Shown piece after piece: positions 47,371 to 55,592 of a stretch of 64,000 nt of DNA. The DNA lies in assembly GCF_014534645.1 (NCBI RefSeq), contig NZ_JACVQF010000191.1, forward strand, positions 62,001 through 126,000, given 5' to 3'. Under the pieces are notes generated by a model, which made no database searches, was not told where the DNA came from, and saw only the letters and a program-made list of their open reading frames with translations. How positions within the stretch are numbered: position 1 is the stretch's first letter; each line of letters begins with the position of its first letter. The position numbers and the translations under genes were made by a program. The DNA is from Streptomyces griseicoloratus (GTDB taxonomy: Bacteria > Actinomycetota > Actinomycetes > Streptomycetales > Streptomycetaceae).

Positions 47371-48774
47371 GTGACGTCCCGTATCCCGCGCGACTCCAGG
47401 CTTCGACTCGTCCGCCCGCGACCCCTGGCCGCCGCCCCCAGAGCGATGAACCAGCGGCGCCCGCGCCGCACCGCGCCGCACCCCCCGGAGGGCACACCGG
47501 CACGATCGGAACTGGCCGGAATGGCACGCTCCGGCCTGGCCGGCGCGGCCCGCGTGGCCCGCTGGGCCGATGCCGCCCTCGGCCCCGGCCGCGACGCCGC
47601 GACCGCCGACGGCAAGGCCACCCTCTCCGACGCGACCGCCGCCCGCGCCGCCCGCGAACTCGGCCTGACCGTGGACCGCGTCCGCGCCGACTGGGACACC
47701 GCCCGCCTCGCCGGACTGGTCGAGGTGCACGGCGGCAGCGCCCGGCCCGGCTGGCGGCTGCGCGCCTGGGACCGCGACGACAGCGCCGTACTGCGCGGCT
47801 GGGTCGCCCTCTTCGACGCCTGGTCGCTGGCCCACCCGGAGCCCGCCGGCCACGAACCGGCCGCCGTCGCCGAGGTCGTCTCGGCCATGCCCCAGGTGCT
47901 CTCCTTCCTCCAGCTGTCCGCCGGACCCGTCCCCGTGGCCCAGCTCCTCGACCTGCTTCAGCAGCGGGTCACCGAACTGCGCACCGAGCGCTGCGAGATC
48001 CCCTACGGCCCCCGGCCGGAGCCGGTCCCGCAGCCACGGCCCGACGACACCACCGCGCTCGCCCCGCTCCTCGACTGGGCCCTGCACGCACTGGCCTCCG
48101 TCGGCGCCCTCACCTGCGGCGACGGACAGGCCACGCTCACCCCGCTCGGAAGCTGGGCCGTCTGGGTCAAGCTGGAGCAGATCTGCGTGGCCGCCCAGAG
48201 CCCCGCCGGGAACATCGAGCAGTCGGCCGAGGACATGCTCCGCGGCTGCGCCCAGCTCCGCCCGAACGCGGCCCGCGCCGAGTACCGCGCCTGGCTCGCC
48301 GCCCGCCCCGTCGGCAGCGCCGTCACCGAGCTGCTCGCCGCCGCCCGCGGCGAGGACGCCCTGCTGCGCGGCCTCGCCTTCGAGGCGCTGCGCGTCGTCG
48401 GCGCCCCCGCCGAGCCCGACGTCCGCGCCGTGCTGGAGGAGCCGACGCTGCGGCCGTACGCCCTGCTGTGGCTGGCCGAGCACGACGGGGCCGACCCGGA
48501 GGACGCCCACGCGGTCCTCACCCGGCACGAGGCCACCTGGCTGTGGGTCGACACCGCCGCCGCCGTCGCCGACCACGGCGAGGCCCCGCTGCTGGTGAGG
48601 CACCTGGAGTCCGCCGTGCAGCCCACCGTCCCCGCGCTGCTGGACGAGGTCCGGGCCGTCGGACACCCCCGCACCGTGCAGGTCCTGGTGGCACTCGCCG
48701 CCGCGCACCCCGACCCGGCGCTCGCCAAGGCCGTACGCCGGGCCGCCTTCCAGGTGCACACGGGGGGCAGCTGA
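47371..48774 (+). CDS. Conserved protein of unknown function
   Basis: A 467-residue protein with no signal peptide or transmembrane helix. The first 45 residues are Arg/Pro-rich; the body is alpha-helical. Residues about 75-140 (ARAARELGLTVDRVRADWDTARLAGLVEV) look like a winged-helix or DNA-binding-like region, and the last 170 residues form HEAT-like repeats with many Ala/Leu (LLRGLAFEALRVVGAP; TVQVLVALAAAHPDPALA). I do not recognise the family. GTG at 47371 follows a GGAAG site; ATG at 47323 is an alternative. Confidence 0.75.
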   Translation: MTSRIPRDSRLRLVRPRPLAAAPRAMNQRRPRRTAPHPPEGTPARSELAGMARSGLAGAARVARWADAALGPGRDAATADGKATLSDATAARAARELGLTVDRVRADWDTARLAGLVEVHGGSARPGWRLRAWDRDDSAVLRGWVALFDAWSLAHPEPAGHEPAAVAEVVSAMPQVLSFLQLSAGPVPVAQLLDLLQQRVTELRTERCEIPYGPRPEPVPQPRPDDTTALAPLLDWALHALASVGALTCGDGQATLTPLGSWAVWVKLEQICVAAQSPAGNIEQSAEDMLRGCAQLRPNAARAEYRAWLAARPVGSAVTELLAAARGEDALLRGLAFEALRVVGAPAEPDVRAVLEEPTLRPYALLWLAEHDGADPEDAHAVLTRHEATWLWVDTAAAVADHGEAPLLVRHLESAVQPTVPALLDEVRAVGHPRTVQVLVALAAAHPDPALAKAVRRAAFQVHTGGS

Positions 48775-48787
48775 CCGTGCCCGGCGC

Positions 48788-49201
48788 TCAGGCGCGGATC
48801 TCGGGCGCGTAGGTGCCGAAGCTCCAGATGTTGCCCTCCAGGTCCCGGGCCATGTAGTCCCGAGAGCCGTAGTCCTGGTCGGTCGGCGGCATCAGGATCT
48901 CCGCGCCGTGCTCCACCGCCCGCCGGTGGTGTGCGTCGACGTCCTCCACGACGACGTACACCCCCGTCGGACCCGCGCTCTTCATCACCTCGTCGAAGCG
49001 GCCGCCCGTGCCCTTCGAGCCGAGCATGACCGCCCCGTTGCCCTGGGCCAGCTCGGCGTGCGCCACCGTGCCGTTCTCACCCTCGTACACGGCGAGTTCC
49101 GTGAATCCGAAGGCCTGGGTGAGCTGCCGCACGGCGGCCTTGGCGTCCGCGTACAGCAGCGTCGGGTAGATGCTCGGACGACCGGTGTCCGTGCCTGCCA
49201 T
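48788..49201 (-). CDS. VOC-family protein (glyoxalase/bleomycin-resistance fold)
   Basis: A 137-residue cytoplasmic protein of the vicinal oxygen chelate fold: two beta-alpha-beta-beta-beta modules, IYPTLLYADAKAAVRQLTQAFGFTEL and GVYVVVEDVDAHHRRAVEHGAEILMPPTDQDYGSRDYMARDLEGN. The ending RDLEGNIWSFGTY is typical of PhnB/glyoxalase-like proteins. The enzyme activity is unknown. ATG at 49201 follows AAGGAG. It is divergent from the ABC-F gene. Confidence 0.9.
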   Translation of the reverse strand: MAGTDTGRPSIYPTLLYADAKAAVRQLTQAFGFTELAVYEGENGTVAHAELAQGNGAVMLGSKGTGGRFDEVMKSAGPTGVYVVVEDVDAHHRRAVEHGAEILMPPTDQDYGSRDYMARDLEGNIWSFGTYAPEIRA

Positions 49202-49387
49202 GCCGATCACTCCTTCGTGAGCCGGTACCGGGGTCGGGCCGGGTGCCGGAATGTCCGCAAATCCGGCCCGTCGCTCAGTGTGGCACCCGTCACTGACAAC
49301 ACCCGTGACCCGCGATGTCGAACACGGGACCCTCGAACAGGGGCCACCGAACACCGGAACGCAGAAAAAGTGGTTGCACGGCACCGT

Positions 49388-49393
49388 TAGACT
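49388..49393 (+). promoter_or_regulatory. Candidate -10 element for a leaderless transcript
   Basis: TAGACT at 49388-49393 fits the TAnnnT -10 pattern and is followed by six bases and then ATG at 49400, the spacing expected for transcription starting on the A of ATG. No -35 consensus is clear. Confidence 0.5.
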
Positions 49394-49399
49394 GGCCCC

Positions 49400-49423
49400 A
49401 TGGCCATTCTCCTCGCGCATTAG
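49400..49423 (+). CDS. Leader peptide of the ABC-F gene
   Basis: ATG GCC ATT CTC CTC GCG CAT TAG encodes a seven-residue peptide (Met-Ala-Ile-Leu-Leu-Ala-His) 58 bases before the ABC-F start. It lacks a Shine-Dalgarno and follows a TAGACT element, so it is probably leaderless. The short hydrophobic peptide and the two alternative hairpins downstream suggest ribosome-stalling attenuation, a regulation known for ABC-F genes in other bacteria. Not verified by comparison. Confidence 0.5.
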   Translation: MAILLAH

Positions 49424-49457
49424 ACGGCGGGAACGTCCTCAAGCCGTCCGTCCCGCC
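49423..49457 (+). promoter_or_regulatory. Two mutually exclusive hairpins after the leader peptide
   Basis: GACGGC (49423-49428) pairs with GCCGTC (49443-49448); GGCGGGA (49426-49432) pairs with TCCCGCC (49451-49457). Both stems are perfect and share bases, so only one can form. The first begins at the leader stop codon. A ribosome halted there would favour one of the folds. The ABC-F ribosome site follows at 49470. Confidence 0.5.
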
Positions 49458-49481
49458 ACCCACCCGCCCAGGAGTCTGTCC

Positions 49482-51080
49482 GTGATCTCCGCCTCCGGCA
49501 TCGAGCTGCGCGCCGGTGCCCGCGTCCTCATCGAGTCCGCCACCTTCCGTGTCGCCAAGGGCGACCGCATCGGCCTGGTCGGCCGCAACGGCGCCGGGAA
49601 GACCACCCTCACCAAGGTCCTCGCCGGCGAGGGCATCCCCGCCGCGGGCACCGTCACCCGCTCCGGCGAGGTCGGCTACCTCCCGCAGGACCCGCGCACC
49701 GGCGACCTCGACGTGCTCGCCCGCGACCGCGTCCTGTCCGCGCGCGGCCTCGACGTCCTGATCCGCAAGATGCGGGAGAACGAGCAGCGCATCGCCAACG
49801 GCACGGGCGCCACCCGCGAGAAGGCGCTGCGCCAGTACGAGCGCCAGGAGACCGAGTTCCTCACCAAGGGCGGGTACGCCGCCGAGGCCGAGGCCGCCAC
49901 CATCGCCGCCGCGCTCAACCTGCCCGACCGGGTGCTCGGCCAGCCCCTGCACACGCTCTCCGGCGGTCAGCGCCGCCGCATCGAGCTGGCCCGCATCCTG
50001 TTCTCGGACGCGGACACCCTGCTGCTCGACGAGCCGACCAACCACCTGGACGCCGACTCGATCCTCTGGCTCCGCGACTACCTCAAGACCTACCGCGGCG
50101 GCTTCATCGTGATCAGCCACGACGTCGACCTGGTCGAGACGGTCGTCAACAAGGTGTTCTACCTGGACGCCAACCGCTCCGTGATCGACGTCTACAACAT
50201 GGGCTGGAAGCTCTACCAGCAGCAGCGCGAGGCCGACGAGAAGCGCCGCAAGCGCGAGCGCGCCAACGCCGAGAAGAAGGCCGCCGCGCTCAACGCCCAG
50301 GCCGACAAGATGCGCGCCAAGGCCACCAAGACGGTCGCCGCGCAGAACATGGCCCGCCGCGCGGAGAAGCTGCTGTCCGGCCTGGAGGAGGTCCGCCAGT
50401 CCGACAAGGTCGCCAAGCTCCGCTTCCCGGAGCCCGCGCCCTGCGGCAAGACCCCGCTGACGGCCGAGGGCCTGTCGAAGTCGTACGGCTCGCTGGAGAT
50501 CTTCACCGACGTCGACCTGGCCATCGACAAGGGCTCCCGCGTCGTCATCCTCGGCCTCAACGGCGCCGGCAAGACGACCCTGCTCAGGCTCCTGGCGGGG
50601 GTCGAGCAGCCGGACACCGGAGCCGTCGTCCCCGGCCACGGCCTCAAGCTCGGCTACTACGCCCAGGAGCACGAGACCCTCGACCCGGACCGCACGGTGC
50701 TGGAGAACATGCGCTCCGCCGCGCCCGACATGGACCTCGTCGAGGTCCGCAAGGTGCTCGGCTCGTTCCTGTTCTCCGGCGACGACGTCGACAAGCCGGC
50801 CGGTGTCCTCTCCGGCGGCGAGAAGACCCGTCTGGCCCTCGCCACCCTCGTGGTGTCGTCGGCGAACGTGCTGCTGCTCGACGAGCCGACCAACAACCTC
50901 GACCCGGCCAGCCGCGAGGAGATCCTCGGCGCGCTGCGCACCTACAAGGGCGCGGTCGTGCTGGTCACCCACGACGAGGGCGCCGTCGAGGCGCTCCAGC
51001 CGGAGCGGATCATTCTGCTCCCGGACGGTGTCGAGGACCTGTGGGGCGCCGACTACGCGGACCTCGTCGCCCTGGCTTGA
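49482..51080 (+). CDS. ABC-F family ATPase (ribosome-associated)
   Basis: A 532-residue soluble ABC-F protein with two ATPase domains and a charged coiled-coil linker. Walker A motifs: GRNGAGKTT near residue 35 and GLNGAGKTT near 360; signatures LSGGQRRR and LSGGEKTR; Walker B LLLDEPTNHLD and LLLDEPTNNLD. The linker (about 245-310) is rich in Lys/Arg/Ala, typical of the P-site tRNA interaction motif. The group includes translation factors and antibiotic-resistance proteins. GTG at 49482 has AGGAG eight bases upstream. The leader suggests antibiotic or ribosome-stalling induction. Confidence 0.92.
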   Translation: MISASGIELRAGARVLIESATFRVAKGDRIGLVGRNGAGKTTLTKVLAGEGIPAAGTVTRSGEVGYLPQDPRTGDLDVLARDRVLSARGLDVLIRKMRENEQRIANGTGATREKALRQYERQETEFLTKGGYAAEAEAATIAAALNLPDRVLGQPLHTLSGGQRRRIELARILFSDADTLLLDEPTNHLDADSILWLRDYLKTYRGGFIVISHDVDLVETVVNKVFYLDANRSVIDVYNMGWKLYQQQREADEKRRKRERANAEKKAAALNAQADKMRAKATKTVAAQNMARRAEKLLSGLEEVRQSDKVAKLRFPEPAPCGKTPLTAEGLSKSYGSLEIFTDVDLAIDKGSRVVILGLNGAGKTTLLRLLAGVEQPDTGAVVPGHGLKLGYYAQEHETLDPDRTVLENMRSAAPDMDLVEVRKVLGSFLFSGDDVDKPAGVLSGGEKTRLALATLVVSSANVLLLDEPTNNLDPASREEILGALRTYKGAVVLVTHDEGAVEALQPERIILLPDGVEDLWGADYADLVALA

Positions 51081-51146
51081 TCGAACGGATGATCCACTGA
51101 GTATGGATCATTCGGCCGATCCGTGATCCATCATCTGTGTGAGATC
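51079..51146. promoter_or_regulatory. Cluster of six GATC sites upstream of gbn
   Basis: GATC occurs at 51079, 51091, 51106, 51118, 51125 and 51143, six in 68 bp where about one per 400 bp is expected at this GC content. TGATCCA and TGGATCA form an inverted repeat (51090-51110), and TGATCCA recurs at 51124. Gbn, encoded downstream, binds GATC in S. coelicolor as I recall. The rest of this 335-bp gap (51081-51415) holds a terminator but no gene. Confidence 0.6.
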
Positions 51147-51180
51147 TCCTCATCATGAGGTGTGTCCTACACGGATTTTC

Positions 51181-51213
51181 CGGCCGGACCCTCATGTCGC
51201 GAGGGTCCGGCCG
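51181..51213 (+). terminator. Terminator after the ABC-F gene
   Basis: A perfect 13-bp stem (51181-51193 with 51201-51213) and seven-base loop, about 100 bp after the stop, followed by a T-containing stretch. It separates the ABC-F and gbn transcripts. Confidence 0.8.
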
Positions 51214-51415
51214 TCGCGCCTTTCTGACCTGGAACTTCTCCGGGGAACCCGTTCGGTGGTACGGACGCGAACCTGCGGAATCAGATGTTCCGTATGTGGG
51301 GACCCGCTCCCGTCGTCACAACCTTGTCTCACGGACCTTGCCGAATGGGTGGCCATGAGGCCCGGGAGGGGTGATCATGAGGAGACCAGAGCGCACTTCC
51401 CATGAGGAGGCACGG

Positions 51416-51637
51416 GTGGCCGAGACTCTGAAGAAGGGCAGCCGGGTGACCGGCGCCGCGCGCGACAAGCTCGCGGCAGACCTGAAGAAGAAGTACGACG
51501 CCGGTGCGAGCATCCGGGCGTTGGCCGAGGAGACCGGCCGCTCGTATGGCTTCGTGCACCGCATGCTCAGCGAGTCGGGCGTCACGCTCCGAGGGCGTGG
51601 CGGGGCGACGCGGGGCAAGAAGGCCTCTTCGGCCTGA
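51416..51637 (+). CDS. gbn: Small nucleoid-associated helix-turn-helix protein Gbn
   Basis: A 73-residue basic protein rich in Lys/Arg with a helix-turn-helix (about 30-58: YDAGASIRALAEETGRSYGFVHRML) and a basic tail GRGGATRGKK. It matches the SCO1839-type nucleoid protein of streptomycetes that binds GATC and affects development; this identification is from memory. GTG at 51416 follows GAGGAGG; an upstream GTG at 51371 would add 15 residues. The GATC cluster upstream suggests autoregulation. It is highly conserved next to the enoyl-CoA hydratase gene. Confidence 0.88.
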   Translation: MAETLKKGSRVTGAARDKLAADLKKKYDAGASIRALAEETGRSYGFVHRMLSESGVTLRGRGGATRGKKASSA

Positions 51638-51667
51638 CCCCGGGCGGCCCCTCGGCTCCGATGGTGG

Positions 51668-51699
51668 CCACCCGGTCGGTCGGCCGACCGGTCGGGTGG
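51668..51699 (+). terminator. Near-palindromic hairpin after gbn
   Basis: A 32-bp near-perfect palindrome (14 of 16 base pairs) from CCACCCGG to CGGGTGG, 30 bases after the gbn stop and followed by TTACT. Likely the gbn terminator. Confidence 0.65.
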
Positions 51700-51787
51700 T
51701 TACTGTGCAGTCACTTAGCTGTGCCGCAGGACGGCGTTCACGCCGGCGTACGGCACGGAGGACGACCGCACCCACCGGAGGCGCCCC

Positions 51788-52591
51788 ATGGCCACGCCCG
51801 CTCAAGACCTCGACCCCGTACTCGACAAGGACGGCGTGCGGCTCACCGTGGACGACGCGATCGCCACGGTGACGCTGACCAACCCGGCCAAGCGCAACGC
51901 GCAGAGCCCCGCCCTGTGGCGGGCACTCACCGAGGCCGGGCGGCTGCTGCCGGGCTCCGTCCGGATCGTCGTGCTGCGGGCCGAGGGCAAGTCCTTCTCG
52001 GCCGGGCTCGACCGGCAGGCGTTCACGCCCGAGGGCTTCGACGGCGAACCGTCGTTCATCGACCTCGCGCGGGGCGGTGACGCCGAGCTGGACGCGACCA
52101 TCGCCGAGTACCAGGAGGCGTTCACCTGGTGGCGGCGCAGCGACATCGTGTCGATCGCCGCCGTGCAGGGGCACGCCATCGGGGCCGGCTTCCAGCTTGC
52201 CCTCGCCTGTGACCTGCGTGTGGTCGCGGACGACGTGCAGTTCGCCATGCGTGAGACCAGCCTCGGCCTCGTACCCGACCTGACCGGCACGCACCCGCTG
52301 GTCTCCCTGGTCGGCTACGCCCGCGCGCTGGAGATCTGCGCGACCGGACGTTTCGTCATGGCCGAGGAGGCGGTGAGCACCGGCCTGGCGAACCTCGCCG
52401 TGCCCGCCGGCCAGCTCGACGGCGCCGTGCACGACCTGGCGTCGGCGGTCCTGGCCGCGCCGCGCGACGCGGTGATCGAGACCAAGGCGCTGCTCCAGGG
52501 TGCCCAGAACCGGGACTACGAGTCCCAGCGGTCCGCCGAACGGGCCGCCCAGGCCCGCCGACTGCGGGACCTGGCCGGACTCGGCGAGTAG
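51788..52591 (+). CDS. Enoyl-CoA hydratase/isomerase family protein
   Basis: A 267-residue crotonase-fold enzyme for acyl-CoA substrates. The oxyanion-hole segments are AEGKSFSAGLDR and VQGHAIGAGFQLALACDLRVV; a Glu-containing loop ETSLGLVPDLTGTHPL follows. The usual catalytic Glu pair is not clearly identifiable, so hydratase or isomerase cannot be chosen. ATG at 51788 has a GGAGG site eight bases upstream. It follows gbn and its hairpin. Confidence 0.9.
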   Translation: MATPAQDLDPVLDKDGVRLTVDDAIATVTLTNPAKRNAQSPALWRALTEAGRLLPGSVRIVVLRAEGKSFSAGLDRQAFTPEGFDGEPSFIDLARGGDAELDATIAEYQEAFTWWRRSDIVSIAAVQGHAIGAGFQLALACDLRVVADDVQFAMRETSLGLVPDLTGTHPLVSLVGYARALEICATGRFVMAEEAVSTGLANLAVPAGQLDGAVHDLASAVLAAPRDAVIETKALLQGAQNRDYESQRSAERAAQARRLRDLAGLGE

Positions 52592-52769
52592 AAACCCCGG
52601 CCCCGAAGAGCTGACCGCCGCGCCCCCACACCCCACGACCGGCGCACGCGCCGACCCGGGCACGAGGAACGTCCGCCGAGGCGACCGCCGTTGCCGGGGC
52701 TTCGCGGGCGGGTGCGGATCCGCCCGGGTGCGGGAGCTTCCGTCCGAAGGGGCGTGCGCCGGTGCCGAT

Positions 52770-52960
52770 GGTGCGCGGCTGCCGTCTGCTGTCGGGCGCA
52801 ACCGATTCCCCCTGACGGACGGACGCGGGCACAGCGTCCGGGTCGCCGGTCCGGGCACCGGCGGCGGTGCGCGGCCGCCGGCGGTCGTTGCCGCCGGGGC
52901 GGCTTTGCGGACGGGCGTGTGCCTGGCCGGACGCGGAGCTGCCGTGGAATGGGCAGGTCC
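52770..52960 (+). repeat. Second copy of the intergenic repeat family
   Basis: Two units starting at 52770 and 52865 (95 bp apart) begin GGTGCGCGGC and resemble the units at 45432-45715; the first is closest to that at 45620 (about four fifths identical over 95 bp by eye). They lie in the 456-bp gap 52592-53047, which has no gene I can support, only GC-rich repeat-like DNA. Confidence 0.7.
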
Positions 52961-53047
52961 CACGCGGTCCGAGGGCGGTATCGCGGACGGCGTGCCGGGC
53001 CGGGCCGGGTCGGCGCGAGGTGAACCGTGGGGACGGACCCGCGCCGG

Positions 53048-53761
53048 TCAGATGATCGCCGTCACCAGTACCGCCACCGACGGGTGGTCCGGCAGGGCGT
53101 CCGACACCGCCGTGCGGACCTGCCGGGCCACCTCCACGGTCCGGTGGCCCGCGCCCACCGCGAGTTCCAGCCGGACATGCCGGCGTGGCAGGGCCGCCTC
53201 CCCCGGAAGCTCCGTGATGTGGACCGGGTGGCCCAGCACGTCCGTGAGCCGGGCCACCCCCGCGACCGCCAGCGCGGCCTCGGCCGCGCGGCCCTCGTCG
53301 CCACCGCCCGGTGCCACGGCCCGGACCGCTTCCGAGTCCCGCACGGGGGCCGGCTCCGCGTCGGCGTCCAGCAGGTCCGACACCCGCAGGTCGACTTCCG
53401 TGACCGTCAGGCCGAGCCCGCGCGTCGCGGCCGCCGCCAGGGCGGCGCGCAGCCGCCCCGCCGTCGCCGGCAGCGGCTCCGACGCGGTGGCCGCGAAGTC
53501 GGCCGTCACGCGCAGCGGACCCGGCGGCAGGGCACTCGGCGGCGGCGGAACGGCGGGAGCCTCCTCCGCCTCCGGGGCGGCGGGCGCGATGCGCAAACGG
53601 CCCATCGACACACCCCCGACCTCGCGGGCGGCGCTCAACAGCGCCGCACGCGCCGCCCGCTCGGCGATCCACGCCCCGTCCCCCGGTCCGCCCAGCGGCA
53701 GCAGCCTGCCGAGCCCCAGTTGCCTCCGCACCGTCTGCGTCCACCGGTCCGCCGTCGTCAT
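53048..53761 (-). CDS. Conserved protein next to the Asp23 operon
   Basis: A 237-residue protein without a signal peptide. The N-terminus (TADRWTQTVRRQLGLGRLLPLGGPGDGAWIAE) is followed by two weakly similar Val/Leu-rich beta-alpha segments (about 85-130 and 155-237) that recall Asp23-like folds: LRVTADFAATASEPLPAT and VRLELAVGAGHRTVEVARQVRTAV. It is divergent from the Asp23 operon across 87 bp, and so probably linked to it. Streptomyces proteins of this kind are sometimes annotated as P10-like; I cannot support a function. GGAGGA precedes the ATG. Confidence 0.75.
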   Translation of the reverse strand: MTTADRWTQTVRRQLGLGRLLPLGGPGDGAWIAERAARAALLSAAREVGGVSMGRLRIAPAAPEAEEAPAVPPPPSALPPGPLRVTADFAATASEPLPATAGRLRAALAAAATRGLGLTVTEVDLRVSDLLDADAEPAPVRDSEAVRAVAPGGGDEGRAAEAALAVAGVARLTDVLGHPVHITELPGEAALPRRHVRLELAVGAGHRTVEVARQVRTAVSDALPDHPSVAVLVTAII

Positions 53762-53848
53762 TCCTCCAGCCTGCCGCATCCCCGGCGCGTGACGGCGCAA
53801 CCCGGCTTACGGTGGTCGCAGGACGACGACCGAGAGGGACGTACGGCG

Positions 53849-54331
53849 ATGAGTGAGATGGCGGAGCGGAATCGGCAGGGACAGGACACGACGGAGAGCC
53901 CGGTTCTGGGCAAGGGACAGCCGACCCGACGCGGTGGGGGAGACCCCGGGACCCGGGGGCGGACCACCATCGCCGACGGCGTCGTCGAGAAGATCACCGG
54001 AATGGCCGCGCGTGACGTCGTCGGCGTCTACGCGATGGGCAGCGGACTGTCGCGCACCTTCGGAGCCATGCGCGAGCGGGTGCCCGGTGGCGCGAAGTCG
54101 GTGACGCGCGGGGTCAAGGCCGAGGTCGGCGAGAAGCAGACGGCGCTCGATCTGGAGATCGTCGTCGAGTACGGCGTGTCGATCGCCGACGTCGCCCGTG
54201 ACGTACGGGAGAACGTGGTGGCGGCGGTCGAGCGGATGACCGGCCTGGAGGTGGTCGAGGTCAACATCGCGGTGAGTGACGTCAAGCTCCCCGACGAGGA
54301 GGAAGAGGAGCCGGAGCCGCGGATCCAGTGA
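53849..54331 (+). CDS. Asp23/Gls24-family envelope stress protein
   Basis: A 160-residue Asp23-domain protein. The conserved core spans about 38-145: TTIADGVVEKITGMAARDVVGVYAMGSG and VVEYGVSIADVARDVRENVVAAVERMTGLEVVEVNIAVSDV. The ends are acidic and disordered (PDEEEEEPE). Asp23 of staphylococci forms a membrane-associated layer tethered by AmaP; an AmaP-like gene lies in this operon. It is the first gene and starts with ATG. Confidence 0.92.
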   Translation: MSEMAERNRQGQDTTESPVLGKGQPTRRGGGDPGTRGRTTIADGVVEKITGMAARDVVGVYAMGSGLSRTFGAMRERVPGGAKSVTRGVKAEVGEKQTALDLEIVVEYGVSIADVARDVRENVVAAVERMTGLEVVEVNIAVSDVKLPDEEEEEPEPRIQ

Positions 54332-54370
54332 CGTGACGGAGACGGAGACGGAGACGGACGGGAGCGCACC

Positions 54371-54556
54371 ATGAGCATGGCCCTGGCCGGCATGATCGCC
54401 GGTATGGCGCTGGGCTTCGCCGGGTATTTCGGCGGGTTCGGGGCCTTCCTGCTGGTGGCGGCCCTGGGCGCCGTCGGGTTCGTCGTCGGCCGGTTCCTGG
54501 AGGGGGACTGGGAACTCGGCGACTTCTTCCACACCCGCGGCGACCGGCGGCGGTGA
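54371..54556 (+). CDS. Small one- or two-helix membrane protein of the Asp23 operon
   Basis: A 61-residue protein, hydrophobic in residues 3-45 with a Gly-rich stretch (GMALGFAGYFGGFGAFLL), then a charged C-terminus. DUF2273-type small proteins occupy this place in Asp23 operons elsewhere. Function unknown. ATG at 54371 follows GGAG; the stop overlaps the next gene by four bases. Confidence 0.85.
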   Translation: MSMALAGMIAGMALGFAGYFGGFGAFLLVAALGAVGFVVGRFLEGDWELGDFFHTRGDRRR

Positions 54557-54936
54557 CCGGCGTGAGCGGTGGAGCCGACGAGCTCCGCGAAACCCCGACC
54601 GTGGTGCCGCCGGGCGAGCGCGGCGCCACGCGGATCGCCGACCGGGTGGTCGCCAAGGTCGCCGCCCAGGCGGCACGGGAGGCGGTGGGCGGCCTGCCGC
54701 CGGACGCGGCACGCCCGCACGCCACCGTCGTCGTCCACCACGACACCGCCCGCGTCCGCGTCCACCTGGAACTCGACTACCCCTGCGACATCGGCGCCCG
54801 CTGCCGGCAGGTGCGTCACCGGGTCGTCCACCGGGTAAGCGCATTGGCGGGCATGGCGGTGCCGGAGGTCGTCGTCCAGGTGGAGCGGCTGCACTTGGCG
54901 GCGGAGTACGGCGCGAAGCAGGGGAGGACGCGATGA
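54553..54936 (+). CDS. Second Asp23-like protein
   Basis: A 127-residue protein with an Asp23-type core (ATRIADRVVAKVAAQAAREAVGG and VHLELDYPCDIGARCRQVRHRVVHRVSALAGMAVPEVVVQVERLHL). It is smaller and more basic than the first. The GTG start overlaps the preceding stop, and its stop overlaps the next gene as ATGA. It probably joins an Asp23 assembly at the membrane. Confidence 0.85.
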   Translation: MTGVSGGADELRETPTVVPPGERGATRIADRVVAKVAAQAAREAVGGLPPDAARPHATVVVHHDTARVRVHLELDYPCDIGARCRQVRHRVVHRVSALAGMAVPEVVVQVERLHLAAEYGAKQGRTR

Positions 54937-55592
54937 GCGAGCCCCAGGAGACCGCGGGCGGGACCCGGCGGTCGCCGGTGATGGAGCGGGAGACCGGCCC
55001 CGGGACCCCCGGCGAGCCGCCCGTGCCCCTGCTCGACGGCCCCCGCGGGCGGGCCGGCCGCTTCTGGTCGGCGCGCCGCGTACCGGCCGGTCTGGTCGCG
55101 CTGCTCCTCCTGGTCGTCGCGGGCGCCTTCCTCTACGACGTCGCCGCCGTGCGGGCCGGCCGCTCCTCCCTCGCCTGGCGCCGGGAACTGGCCGGGCAGC
55201 TCGCCCGGCGGCCCCTCGACGACACCTGGGTGCTGGCCGGCGCGGGCGTCGCGGCGGCCCTCGGGCTCTGGCTGTTCCTGCTGGCCCTCACGCCCGGCCT
55301 GCGCACACTGCTGCCGATGCGGCGCACCCACCCCGACGTGCGCGCCGGACTGCACCGGGCCGCCGCCGCCATGGTGCTGCGGGACCGGGCCATGGAGGTC
55401 TCCGGGGTGCAGTCGGTGCGGGTGCGCATGCGGCGCGCGAAGGCCCGTGTGCGCGCGGTGGCGCACTTCCGCGAACTGGACGACGTACGCGCCGATCTGG
55501 ACACCGTGCTGGACGAGGCGGTGCGCGGACTGGGGCTGGCCCGGCCGCCCGCCGTGTCCGTCCGGGTGGCACGGCCGGGCCGGAAGGGGTGA
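54933..55592 (+). CDS. Membrane protein of the Asp23 operon (DUF6286-like)
   Basis: A 219-residue protein with an N-terminal Pro/Gly-rich cytoplasmic region, two transmembrane helices (about 52-75 and 100-122) and a C-terminal cytoplasmic domain (about 135-219) that again has a Val-rich Asp23-like alpha/beta pattern (GVQSVRVRMRRAKARVRAVAHF). It matches proteins labelled DUF6286. ATGA overlap with the previous gene and GTGA overlap with the next show tight coupling. Confidence 0.85.
   Translation: MSEPQETAGGTRRSPVMERETGPGTPGEPPVPLLDGPRGRAGRFWSARRVPAGLVALLLLVVAGAFLYDVAAVRAGRSSLAWRRELAGQLARRPLDDTWVLAGAGVAAALGLWLFLLALTPGLRTLLPMRRTHPDVRAGLHRAAAAMVLRDRAMEVSGVQSVRVRMRRAKARVRAVAHFRELDDVRADLDTVLDEAVRGLGLARPPAVSVRVARPGRKG

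Noticed and set aside
51155-51358. 67-codon plus-strand frame between the ABC-F and gbn genes
   Set aside because: It runs straight through the terminator hairpin at 51181-51213, has no ribosome site and lacks recognisable sequence.
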